From: Clostridiaceae bacterium
GTDB lineage: Bacteria; Bacillota; Clostridia; Saccharofermentanales; Fastidiosipilaceae
Direction of reading: 5' to 3'
Length of the DNA stretch: 6,547 nucleotides
Assembly: GCA_012514965.1 (NCBI GenBank)
Contig: JAAYZH010000302.1
Location: 1 to 6,547, forward strand
Shown here: piece by piece, positions 1-5,967 of the stretch
How positions within the stretch are numbered: the stretch's first letter is position 1
How the letters are laid out: each line of letters opens with the position of its first letter
Position numbers and translations under genes: made by a program
The notes under the pieces: model-generated
Told to the model about the DNA's origin: nothing
The model's input: only the letters and a program-made list of their open reading frames with translations
The model's database searches: none

Positions 1-662
1 CTCTCCGTTTCACCGGCAAAAGCACGCAGCAGTTTTTGGCCTTCGATCATTTCTTCAGCGTGCGCTTGCAGCGAGCCTGTACGCTTGGATTGCGCCAGGA
101 AGAGACGATGCGAGGTCTTGGCGATAATACTTGTCACAAAAAAGCTAAGCGGAGTAATGAGCAGTACAACCAGAGCCACCCAGGCTTGAATACTGAACAT
201 AAAAATCAGCGAGCCAAACAAAATTATCAGACCGGAAAACAGTTGCTGAAAGACCTGCAGTAAAGCTTCATTCACGGACTGAATATCATTGGTCAGGCGG
301 CTGGTGACATCCCCGTGGGAGGCCTTGTCAAAATAGCTCATCGGGAGGCGGGAGAGTCGGTTAAAGGCATCTTCGCGCATGCGTCCGGCTGCCCGGTTGC
401 TAAGTGCTGCAACACCTCTTCCCTGCCAAATGCCAAAGCCAAAAGCGGCGATAAAACACAGGGCCAAAGCCCAGAGCAGCCGCAGATCCCAAACTTCGCC
501 TGGCAGCATGGAGTCGAGGAGAAAGCCAATCAGGCGTGGTACCAGCAGTTGCAGGATCCCCGCACAAAAACTCAAGCCGAGAACTGCGATCAGTGTCTTC
601 TTCTCGGGCCGCAGGTAGCTGAAAAGTCGAGGCCAGACTCGGCCGTTAATCGGCTTTTTCAT
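1..662 (-). CDS. ABC exporter half-transporter, second subunit (partial, N-terminal 220 residues)
   Basis: This is the membrane-domain part of a half-size ABC exporter, read from ATG at 662 to the window edge with no stop; the ATPase domain lies outside. I translated 220 codons. They begin MKKPINGRVWPRLFSYLRPE and contain four hydrophobic segments, at about residues 23-48, 62-80, 141-159 and 161-181. Conserved type I exporter stretches are present: a coupling-region sequence RLPMSYFDKASHGDVTSRLT (about 105-124), typical of MdlB/BmrA-like proteins, and AEEMIEGQKLLRAFAGE (about 202-218), the usual helix leading to TM5. The ATG overlaps the stop of the upstream ABC gene as ATGA, a 4-base overlap. 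A strong GGGGAGG site lies 7 bases upstream, inside that gene. The tandem arrangement and the partner's degenerate ATPase site suggest this subunit supplies the catalytic Glu and switch His of a heterodimer, which this window cannot show. Substrate unknown. Confidence 0.93.
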   Translation of the reverse strand, partial: MKKPINGRVWPRLFSYLRPEKKTLIAVLGLSFCAGILQLLVPRLIGFLLDSMLPGEVWDLRLLWALALCFIAAFGFGIWQGRGVAALSNRAAGRMREDAFNRLSRLPMSYFDKASHGDVTSRLTNDIQSVNEALLQVFQQLFSGLIILFGSLIFMFSIQAWVALVVLLITPLSFFVTSIIAKTSHRLFLAQSKRTGSLQAHAEEMIEGQKLLRAFAGETE

Positions 663-2443
663 AGTTCAGCCTCCCCTGCTGCCTGTGTCTGGCTCTCATA
701 AATGGCGCGATACAGTTCGCTCGAAGCCAGCAATGCGTCGTGCGTACCCGCGGCAACCAGTTCTCCTTCATCCAGAAGCAAAATCCTTGTGCTGTTTCGC
801 AGGCTGTATATGCGCTGCGATATCATTATCAAGCTGCAGCTCCAAGGCAGTTGCTTAAGGGCTTTGCCCAGACCGGATTCCGTTTTGTAATCAAGGGCGC
901 TAGCCGCATCGTCCAGAATCAGTACTTCAGGTCGGCGCACAAGCGCCCTCGCGATGCAGAGGCGTTGCCTTTGGCCGCCGCTGAGATTGCGCCCGCCACG
1001 TTCGACTCGCGCCTCAAGCCCACCCATAGCGCTGACAAAGTCCGCAGCCTGCGCGATTTGCAGCGACTGCCACAGAACTTCATCTCCGGCCGCAGCTATC
1101 TCATGAGCATCCTCGAGTCCCAGCAGCAGGTTAGAACGCACCGTACCGGAGAAAAGCTGGGCCCGCTGCGGAACTGTCGCGATCGACTTGCGAATCTCTT
1201 GCGCTTGCACGGTCTTCAGATCATGTCCTTTTAGGTAGACCGCCCCGCTCTGCGGATCATAAAACCGTTGCAGCAAACGGGCCAAACTGCTCTTGCCTGA
1301 GCCGGTCGCCCCAATGATGCCGAGATTCTCACCGGGATGGAGTGCAAAAGTAACCTCTCGCAAGGCAGGCCTGGCTCCTTCTTCGTAGGAATAGGTCAGC
1401 TTCTCTACCTGCACAAGCGCAGCGGGGTCAAAATTCTGTGGCATTTCGGTGTCTGCGCTCTCGGGTTCTACAAGCAGCTCTGCCTCTGTCGTCAGCACCT
1501 CTTCCAAACGCTCCGCCGATGCCAGCGTCTTGGGTACAGCCATCACCAGATTGGCCGTAACGGTCATTGCGAGCAGAACCTGCGTAAAGTAGTTCATCAG
1601 CGCAATCATTTCGCCCGGCGACAGCTCGTTGTTCTGCACCAGACCACCGCCCAGATAGAGGGCCGCCACAATGGCCAGATTCACCACCAGAACCGTACCG
1701 GGATTCATAAAGGCCGAGATCTTGCCCGCAAGTTCCAGAGAATCCGTCACTTTCCGGTTGCTAGCCGCGAAGTAACTGCGCTCGTGTTCTGAACGATTGA
1801 AGGCCCGAATGATTCGCACACCGGACAGATGGTCGGAGACCAGACGGCCGAGCTTGTCGGTGCCGCGTTGCGCTTCCTGAATCAGCGGCAGTGTACGTCG
1901 CATAACATACGTCAACAGCACGGCGGCCAAAGGAATTGACAAGAGCATCAGGACGGCAATGGGGGGCGAAATATAGAAGGCCAGCAGACTCCCGCCGAGC
2001 ACCAAAAATGGAGCTCTGATCGCAAGTCGAATGAGCATGGCAACCGCAAACTGTATGTTGCTGATGTCCAGCGTCAAGCGATTGGCCAAAGTCGACGTAC
2101 CGAAACGGTCGAGCTGCGCAAACGAAAACATCTGAATTTTGGCAAAAAGATCGCGCCTCAGGAGGGTTCCGACCCCCTGCGACGCTACCGAAGCCATGTA
2201 TTGGCAAGTAAATGAAAATAACATGCCCAAGACCACCAGAAGCAGCAGCTGACCGCCCCGGCTGACAAAAAAGGCCGTTTCACCGCGATGGAGCAGTGCC
2301 CCGTCGATCACGCGAGCCATAAACAGCGGCATCAGCAGCTCTAAAACAGCCTCGATTAATTTAGCCAGCGGCCCCAGTGTCAGTTGCAGTCTGTAAGGCT
2401 TGAGGTAGGGCTTGAGGATTGACAGCGACGATTTACGTCTCAT
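659..2443 (-). CDS. ABC exporter half-transporter, first subunit, with a degenerate ATPase site
   Basis: This is a full-length half-transporter: 594 residues from ATG 2443, or 595 from the in-frame GTG at 2446. ATG 2443 is preferred because GGAAGGG (2457-2451) sits 7 bases upstream. Residues 1 to about 315 form the six-helix membrane domain, and about 345-585 the ATP-binding domain. Numbered from the GTG, the motifs are Walker A GATGSGKSS (379-387), Q-loop VPQRAQLF (Q427), signature LSGGQ (488-492), Walker B VLILDDAASALD (508-519), and switch loop MISQRI (541-546). The residue after the Walker B Asp is Asp where active ATPases have Glu, and the switch His is Gln. In heterodimeric exporters such as BmrC/BmrD and TM287/288, one subunit carries this kind of degenerate site while its canonical LSGGQ completes the partner's active site. 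The stop overlaps the next gene by 4 bases, and the start overlaps the end of ispG by 11. It probably exports a drug, lipid or peptide; the substrate cannot be read from sequence. Confidence 0.95.
   Translation of the reverse strand: MRRKSSLSILKPYLKPYRLQLTLGPLAKLIEAVLELLMPLFMARVIDGALLHRGETAFFVSRGGQLLLLVVLGMLFSFTCQYMASVASQGVGTLLRRDLFAKIQMFSFAQLDRFGTSTLANRLTLDISNIQFAVAMLIRLAIRAPFLVLGGSLLAFYISPPIAVLMLLSIPLAAVLLTYVMRRTLPLIQEAQRGTDKLGRLVSDHLSGVRIIRAFNRSEHERSYFAASNRKVTDSLELAGKISAFMNPGTVLVVNLAIVAALYLGGGLVQNNELSPGEMIALMNYFTQVLLAMTVTANLVMAVPKTLASAERLEEVLTTEAELLVEPESADTEMPQNFDPAALVQVEKLTYSYEEGARPALREVTFALHPGENLGIIGATGSGKSSLARLLQRFYDPQSGAVYLKGHDLKTVQAQEIRKSIATVPQRAQLFSGTVRSNLLLGLEDAHEIAAAGDEVLWQSLQIAQAADFVSAMGGLEARVERGGRNLSGGQRQRLCIARALVRRPEVLILDDAASALDYKTESGLGKALKQLPWSCSLIMISQRIYSLRNSTRILLLDEGELVAAGTHDALLASSELYRAIYESQTQAAGEAEL
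670..676 (-). promoter_or_regulatory. Ribosome binding site for the second ABC subunit
   Basis: The minus strand reads GGGGAGG 7 bases before the ATG at 662. The site lies inside the last codons of the upstream ABC gene. It fixes the start of the partial ABC gene, and together with the ATGA overlap it supports coupled translation of the two subunits. Confidence 0.75.
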
Positions 2444-3509
2444 CACCTGTCCCTTCCATGTAACGCAGAATCTCTGCTTTCAACACTGCCTCGATATCCG
2501 CCTGCGGGATTTTGCGAATAATTTTTCCTTTACGGAAGAGCAAGGCAGAATCCTTGCCTCCAGCGATACCGATATCGGCCCGGGAAGCTTCCTGTGGACC
2601 ATTTACCGCGCAGCCCATGATGGCTACGCTGATGTCTGTTTTCTTATCCTTCAGAAAGTTCTCGATTTCTTTGGCCAAAGGCAGCATGTCATATTGCAGA
2701 CGGCCGCAGGTGGGGCAGGAAATCAAGTCCGGAACATCTTCCAGAAGATTGAAACTCTTGAGGAGCGTTTTGCATATCGCGAGCTCATCCACCGGGTCTG
2801 AAGACACGGAAATTCGTATAGTATCGCCGATGCCTTCATGCAGCAAAGCACCCAGGGCCGCAGAAGACTTAATGCTTGAGTAGAGCATGGTACCGGCCTC
2901 CGTTACACCCAAGTGCAATGGATAGCGGAAAGTCTGGGCAGCCAGACGGTAGGCGTCGATGGTAAGGGGCACATCCGAGGACTTAAAAGACAAAACCAGG
3001 TCGTCGAAGCCCTCTTCTTCCATGATCTGCACTTGATAGCGGGCGCTTTCAACCATGGCCTCAGCAGTAGGACCGCCAAAACGTTCAAGAATCTCTTTGC
3101 CAAGAGAGCCGCTGTTGACCCCGATACGAATGGGGATCTTGCGGGCCTGACAAGCCTTGATTACTTCGACCACACGAGAGCGCTCGCCGATATTGCCCGG
3201 ATTGATGCGAAGCTTGTCAATGCCTTGCTCGGCGGCAATGAGAGCGAGACGATAGTTGAAGTGGATATCCGCGACCAAGGGGCAGTTGACCTGCTCTTTG
3301 ATTTTGCCGATCGCATAGGCATCTTCCTCGTCCAAAACTGCCAGGCGGACGATGTCGCAGCCCGCTGTCTGCAGCGAGCGAATTTGGCTGATCGTCTTTT
3401 CGACATCCTTGGTTTTCGTGTTTGTCATGGACTGCATGACTACGCGATTTTGACCGCCGATTTGCACGTTGCCTACCATTACCTTTTTTGTCTCAGTTCT
3501 TTTTGGCAT
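2433..3509 (-). CDS. ispG: IspG (GcpE), 4-hydroxy-3-methylbut-2-en-1-yl diphosphate synthase
   Basis: This enzyme carries out the penultimate MEP pathway step in the cytoplasm, the reductive opening of the cyclic diphosphate MEcPP to HMBPP, using a [4Fe-4S] cluster and reduced ferredoxin or flavodoxin. The protein is 358 residues from ATG 3509, the normal length for the bacterial short form. Family stretches are clear: a TIM-barrel N-terminal part with RVVMQSMTNT, VADIHFNYRLAL, KLRINPGNIG and RIGVNSGSLG, then the cluster domain with SCPTCGR and MGCAVNGP. The three cluster cysteines are residues 265, 268 and 300 and the fourth ligand Glu is 307, matching the 3, 32 and 7 spacing of E. coli C270, C273, C305 and E312. 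One oddity is NGPQEA where the usual motif is NGPGEA. A TTG at 3515 would add two residues, but it abuts the GAGGA site, so ATG 3509 is preferred. It lies 50 bases downstream of ispH with no terminator between them, so the two are probably co-transcribed. Confidence 0.97.
   Translation of the reverse strand: MPKRTETKKVMVGNVQIGGQNRVVMQSMTNTKTKDVEKTISQIRSLQTAGCDIVRLAVLDEEDAYAIGKIKEQVNCPLVADIHFNYRLALIAAEQGIDKLRINPGNIGERSRVVEVIKACQARKIPIRIGVNSGSLGKEILERFGGPTAEAMVESARYQVQIMEEEGFDDLVLSFKSSDVPLTIDAYRLAAQTFRYPLHLGVTEAGTMLYSSIKSSAALGALLHEGIGDTIRISVSSDPVDELAICKTLLKSFNLLEDVPDLISCPTCGRLQYDMLPLAKEIENFLKDKKTDISVAIMGCAVNGPQEASRADIGIAGGKDSALLFRKGKIIRKIPQADIEAVLKAEILRYMEGTGDET
2451..2457 (-). promoter_or_regulatory. 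Ribosome binding site deciding the start of the first ABC subunit
   Basis: GGAAGGG on the minus strand lies 7 bases before ATG 2443 and only 4 bases before GTG 2446, so the ATG is the more likely start. The site is within the last codons of ispG. Confidence 0.6.
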
Positions 3510-3515
3510 ATTCAA

Positions 3516-3520
3516 TCCTC
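3516..3520 (-). promoter_or_regulatory. Ribosome binding site for ispG
   Basis: GAGGA on the minus strand is 6 bases before ATG 3509. It directly abuts the alternative TTG at 3515, which is therefore an unlikely start. Confidence 0.6.
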
Positions 3521-3559
3521 GCTCTGCTCGTTCAATTCACTCCGTTACCGGCAACTTGC

Positions 3560-4482
3560 TTAAACATCCAGGAGATGGTCCAGATCCACAGCCGGCGGTC
3601 GGCCGGGCGCGTTCAAGTCCAGCTCCCGTAAATACTCTTCAATCTGCTTGATGAGGTAGGGAGGTGTCGAGGCACCGGCTGTTACACCGACCACATCACT
3701 CTGTTTAAACCACGCAAGATCAAGGTCCTGGGCTGATTCTACGCGATAAACGGCAGGGATCCCTGCCTCTTCCCCAATCCTGGCAAGCATAGCCGTATTG
3801 TTGGACAAAGGATCACCCACTACCAGTAAAACATCCACATTGTCGTGGTTACGCACAGCTTCCTGACGGCGTCGGGTTGCCGAACAAATCTCGTCGCTAA
3901 ATCGCGCTCGCGGGAAACGCTCCCTGATGACTGCAAAAACCTCAGCCAAATCGGTCATAGACAGTGTGGTTTGGTTCGTTACGAAAATCTCTTTATTCAG
4001 GGGAAGCATGTCCGCACTCGGTACATCCCCGGTGCCGGTGATCATCCGCACACCCTCCCTGCCGTCACAAATACTCAAGGCTTCCGGGTGCCCGGCTTTG
4101 CCCACATAAAAAACTTCTCTGCCGGCTTCGAGCTGTTCGCGCACCAGGTTCTGGTAAAGCGCACCTCCGGGCATGTAGCATCCACCGCCTTAAGTCCAAG
4201 CCGATCTGCCTTCGCCATCACTGCATCTGAAACACCATGCGCCGAGAAAATAACAAAGCCCTGCGGTACCAAATCCAGAAGCTCCTCACGACTGAGGCCA
4301 GGGTGTGCAACCGTATGGATTCCCCTACGTTTCAGAGCGTCGACAACCATCTGGTTGTGTACCAGCAAGCCCAAGAGAGTAACCGCCTCATTGGGATGCT
4401 CATCCCTGACTTGCAGGGCCTTCCGGATTGCCAAAACCACACCTCGGCAGTAACTGCGCGGGATAACCGAGACAACTTGCAT
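3560..4482 (-). CDS. ispH: IspH (LytB), 4-hydroxy-3-methylbut-2-enyl diphosphate reductase, with a frame break near 4160
   Basis: IspH makes IPP and DMAPP from HMBPP, the last MEP pathway step, using a [4Fe-4S] cluster. The N-terminal part is open in one frame from 4482 and the C-terminal part in another, ending at TAA 3562-3560. The switch falls at about 4164-4157, just after DATCPEV, where one base appears to be missing (equivalent to a -1 shift). Repaired, the protein is 307 residues, close to the family's usual length. All key residues are present: cluster cysteines C12 (RSYCRGV), C104 (DATCPEV) and C200 (DEICSAT); H42 (VHNQ), H82 (SAHGVS), H132 and E134 (GHPEA); NQTTLS; SNNT; and GVTAGASTP. 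ATG 4482 is chosen because it places the first cysteine at residue 12, as in E. coli, has GAGGAG 5 bases upstream, and the promoter would start transcripts at about 4506, where the alternative in-frame ATG lies. Unbroken motifs on both sides suggest a sequencing error or very recent mutation, not an old pseudogene. If the break is real, the gene is disrupted. Confidence 0.93.
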
Positions 4483-4487
4483 ACCCT

Positions 4488-4493
4488 CTCCTC
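4488..4493 (-). promoter_or_regulatory. Ribosome binding site deciding the ispH start
   Basis: GAGGAG, followed by AGGGT, lies 5 bases before ATG 4482. The in-frame ATG at 4506 has no comparable site, and it would fall at or next to the predicted transcript start. Confidence 0.65.
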
Positions 4494-4512
4494 TACTTGC
4501 TTTCATAGAGCG

Positions 4513-4541
4513 ATTATAGCACAGGCTATCTGCCTAAAAAA
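4513..4541 (-). promoter_or_regulatory. Extended -10 promoter for the ispH-ispG-ABC cluster
   Basis: On the minus strand TGCTATAAT is a perfect extended -10 (TGn plus TATAAT at 4518-4513). With a 17-base spacer the -35 position falls on the T-run at 4541-4536, a poor TTGACA match, so the promoter would depend on its extended -10. Predicted initiation near 4506 gives a leader of about 24 bases before ATG 4482. Confidence 0.65.
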
Positions 4542-4571
4542 ATCTCCCGCAAGCGCGCTGCCTGCGAGAGA
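4536..4571 (-). terminator. Rho-independent terminator after htrA
   Basis: The minus-strand RNA has TCTCTCGCA (4571-4563) pairing with TGCGGGAGA (4551-4543) across an 11-base GC-rich loop, then seven Ts (4542-4536). The 9-bp stem includes one G-U wobble that would be an A-C mismatch in plus-strand RNA, which fits a minus-strand terminator. It lies 36 bases after the htrA stop and separates htrA from the ispH cluster. The T-run doubles as the -35 region of the ispH promoter. Confidence 0.85.
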
Positions 4572-4606
4572 CTATCCGGAACGAATCTATGCTTATAGGC
4601 AGGCTG

Positions 4607-5845
4607 TTACTGCTTTGCTTCGTCGAGCACAAGCTCTGTTTCAAAATATTCACCTTCACGGTAATAACGGACGTCTACTTTATCCCCCGCCTGGTAACGG
4701 TTCTTAACGAGATTCAGCTGGGCGATGCTGACCACCTCTTCGCCGCCAAACTCTACTATGACATCACCGACTCGCATACCTGCCTCGATTACGCAGCTAT
4801 CTGCCGCGATATCACGGATCCATACACCCGGTACCAGCTTGCCTGCATAAGATTCTGCCATCTGCGGAGTAACGCTGCTGCCCATAATGTTGAGTGAGGG
4901 ACGTCCGGAGACATATCCATCATTCACCAGAGCATTAATAATTGGCGAAGCAGTATTCATTGGGATCGCGAAACCCAAGCCTTCAACGGTCGCTCGCGTT
5001 GACGCGGAGGAGGCTTTGGCCACGTTGATGCCGATCAGCTCACCGTATGAATTGAACAAACCGCCGCCGGAGTTACCGCTATTGATTGCAGCATCCGTCT
5101 GTATGAGGTTCGTCAACTCAATTAGATCTCCATCCTCTTCCAGTATCAGTGTGCGGCCCAAAGAAGAGATAATGCCTGCGGTGACTGTACCCTGGAAATC
5201 TCCCAAAGGATTACCGACCGCCACTGCAAGCTCACCGACCATGAGGTCATCCGAGTTGCCGATCTTCGCCGCCGGCAAGTCTTCAGCATCGATCTTGATA
5301 ACAGCGATGTCGCTGTTTGGCGCTGCGCCGATTAACGAAGCCTTGTGACTCTGTCCCGTTGCCAAGACCACATCAATGCTCTTCGCGTTCTTGATAACGT
5401 GATTATTCGTCACAATATATCCATCCGATGAGACAATTACGCCTGAGCCGGCACCTTCAAATTCCATGGTGCCATAGAAAGTTTCCTGGAGCCCGGTCGT
5501 CGTGATCGCAACTACCGCCGGCTGTGCCAGCTGAGCAATCTCCATCGTGGACAACGGCTCCTGGCCATCCTTAATCTCGGTACGTATTGCGGCCTGCGCT
5601 ACACTGTCATGACGTTCACGTGTGCTGATCGTATCAGTATCCTGCAGGTTCGGTATGATCGTTGACAGCTGATCTGCACTCGAAGTCGTCTGCGCAGTTG
5701 TCTTAGAGGGCAGACTGAGCCCCTCCAATACAGAACAAGAACTTAAAACTGCGCTTAAGACCAATGCCGCCGCACCGAGCTTGAGAACGTTCCTGTGGAC
5801 GCCATTAGCCTGCTGGCGATTTGTGTTCTTCTTAAGCAATTTCAT
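4607..5845 (-). CDS. htrA: HtrA/DegP-family serine protease with one PDZ domain, predicted lipoprotein
   Basis: The protein is 412 residues and is a trypsin-fold protease of the envelope that degrades or refolds damaged exported proteins. The N-terminus has basic residues, a hydrophobic core (about 21-34) and LSSC with C37, a plausible lipobox, so a membrane-anchored lipoprotein is predicted. A Ser/Thr-rich linker follows (about 38-100). The protease domain (about 102-305) has the full triad: H149 in TNNHV, D179 in NSDIAVI and S259 in GNSGGGLFN, with the family stretches GAGSGVIVSSDGYIVTN, AVGNPLG, TDAAINSGNSGG and GFAIPMN. A single PDZ domain occupies about 316-408 (GVWIRDIAADS, AGMRVGDVIVEFGG). 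One PDZ domain is usual for Gram-positive HtrA; E. coli DegP has two. Bacillus HtrA proteins are normally held by an uncleaved transmembrane helix, so the lipobox is a variation. AGGAGG lies 7 bases before the ATG. A terminator follows, so the gene is probably monocistronic or the end of a short unit. Confidence 0.96.
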   Translation of the reverse strand: MKLLKKNTNRQQANGVHRNVLKLGAAALVLSAVLSSCSVLEGLSLPSKTTAQTTSSADQLSTIIPNLQDTDTISTRERHDSVAQAAIRTEIKDGQEPLSTMEIAQLAQPAVVAITTTGLQETFYGTMEFEGAGSGVIVSSDGYIVTNNHVIKNAKSIDVVLATGQSHKASLIGAAPNSDIAVIKIDAEDLPAAKIGNSDDLMVGELAVAVGNPLGDFQGTVTAGIISSLGRTLILEEDGDLIELTNLIQTDAAINSGNSGGGLFNSYGELIGINVAKASSASTRATVEGLGFAIPMNTASPIINALVNDGYVSGRPSLNIMGSSVTPQMAESYAGKLVPGVWIRDIAADSCVIEAGMRVGDVIVEFGGEEVVSIAQLNLVKNRYQAGDKVDVRYYREGEYFETELVLDEAKQ

Positions 5846-5852
5846 GCAGCTT

Positions 5853-5858
5853 CCTCCT
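5853..5858 (-). promoter_or_regulatory. Ribosome binding site for htrA
   Basis: A perfect AGGAGG on the minus strand lies 7 bases before ATG 5845, which fixes the start. Confidence 0.85.
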
Positions 5859-5880
5859 AAAATGATTTAAAAATGTCTAC

Positions 5881-5925
5881 GGATATTATAAAGGAGAAGC
5901 ACCTCAATGCCTCTCCTCAATATCC
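5881..5925 (-). other. Two-part hairpin between the 143-residue gene and htrA
   Basis: The outer arms GGATATT (minus 5925-5919) and AATATCC (5887-5881) give 7 bp. Inside, after a small asymmetric bulge (2 and 5 bases), GGAGAGGCA (5916-5908) pairs with TGCTTCTCC (5901-5893) around a 6-base loop TTGAGG. The inner stem has one G-U pair in minus-strand RNA, which is an A-C mismatch in plus-strand RNA, so it is more stable as minus-strand RNA. It lies 42 bases after the upstream stop and 35 before the htrA AGGAGG-preceded ATG. There is no clean T-run after it. It could be a weak terminator, an htrA leader structure, or a DNA palindrome used as an operator. Confidence 0.5.
5885..5890 (-). promoter_or_regulatory. 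Candidate -10 box for htrA (proximal)
   Basis: A perfect TATAAT on the minus strand lies within the hairpin's 3' side. I see no good TTGACA at 16-18 bases upstream. Initiation near 5878 would give a leader of about 33 bases. It is plausible by position but unsupported by a -35. Confidence 0.4.
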
Positions 5926-5940
5926 TTGTGTATTGAAAAC

Positions 5941-5946
5941 ATTATA
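5941..5946 (-). promoter_or_regulatory. Candidate -10 box for htrA (distal)
   Basis: A second TATAAT on the minus strand lies 21 bases after the stop of the upstream gene, again without a recognisable -35. If used, initiation near 5934 would put the whole 5881-5925 hairpin in the htrA leader. The region is AT-rich, so chance is possible. Confidence 0.3.
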
Positions 5947-5967
5947 TGAACGCTCGTAAAACTTCGC

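Noticed and set aside
36..701. Plus-strand open frames opposite the start of the partial ABC gene
   Set aside because: The minus strand gives 220 continuous codons of type I exporter membrane domain, coupled to the previous gene, so these are shadows.
740..1792. Plus-strand open frames of 164 and 151 residues opposite the first ABC subunit
   Set aside because: Both lie over ABC motifs read on the minus strand, and their translations show no coherent domain.
3510..3559. A short near-palindrome (GTTGCCGGTAAC) between ispH and ispG as a terminator or regulatory site
   Set aside because: It has only a few imperfect pairs, no T-run and no repeat elsewhere, so it is likely chance.
2913..3563. A 216-residue open frame on the plus strand opposite ispG
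   Set aside because: ispG on the minus strand is unambiguous with all cluster ligands. The plus-strand frame shows no recognisable domain and is a shadow of the coding strand.
4157..4164. Programmed -1 frameshifting in ispH
   Set aside because: No X-XXY-YYZ slippery heptamer or strong nearby ribosome site is visible at the switch, and ispH is not known to use it. It is kept only as a less likely option in the findings.
3845..4453. A 202-residue open frame on the plus strand opposite ispH
   Set aside because: The minus strand carries all IspH motifs in two frames. The plus frame has no family features or ribosome site and is a shadow.
4075..4506. A separate 143-residue gene with start at ATG 4506
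   Set aside because: Its N-terminal part is IspH. After the frame break at about 4160 its C-terminal residues are out-of-frame sequence. The ATG at 4506 lies at the predicted transcript start and lacks a ribosome site.
5902..5920. TTGAGG, present twice 13 bases apart, as the -35 of the htrA promoter
   Set aside because: The copies lie 11 and 24 bases from TATAAT 5890-5885, not 16-18, so neither works as a -35. One copy is simply the hairpin loop.
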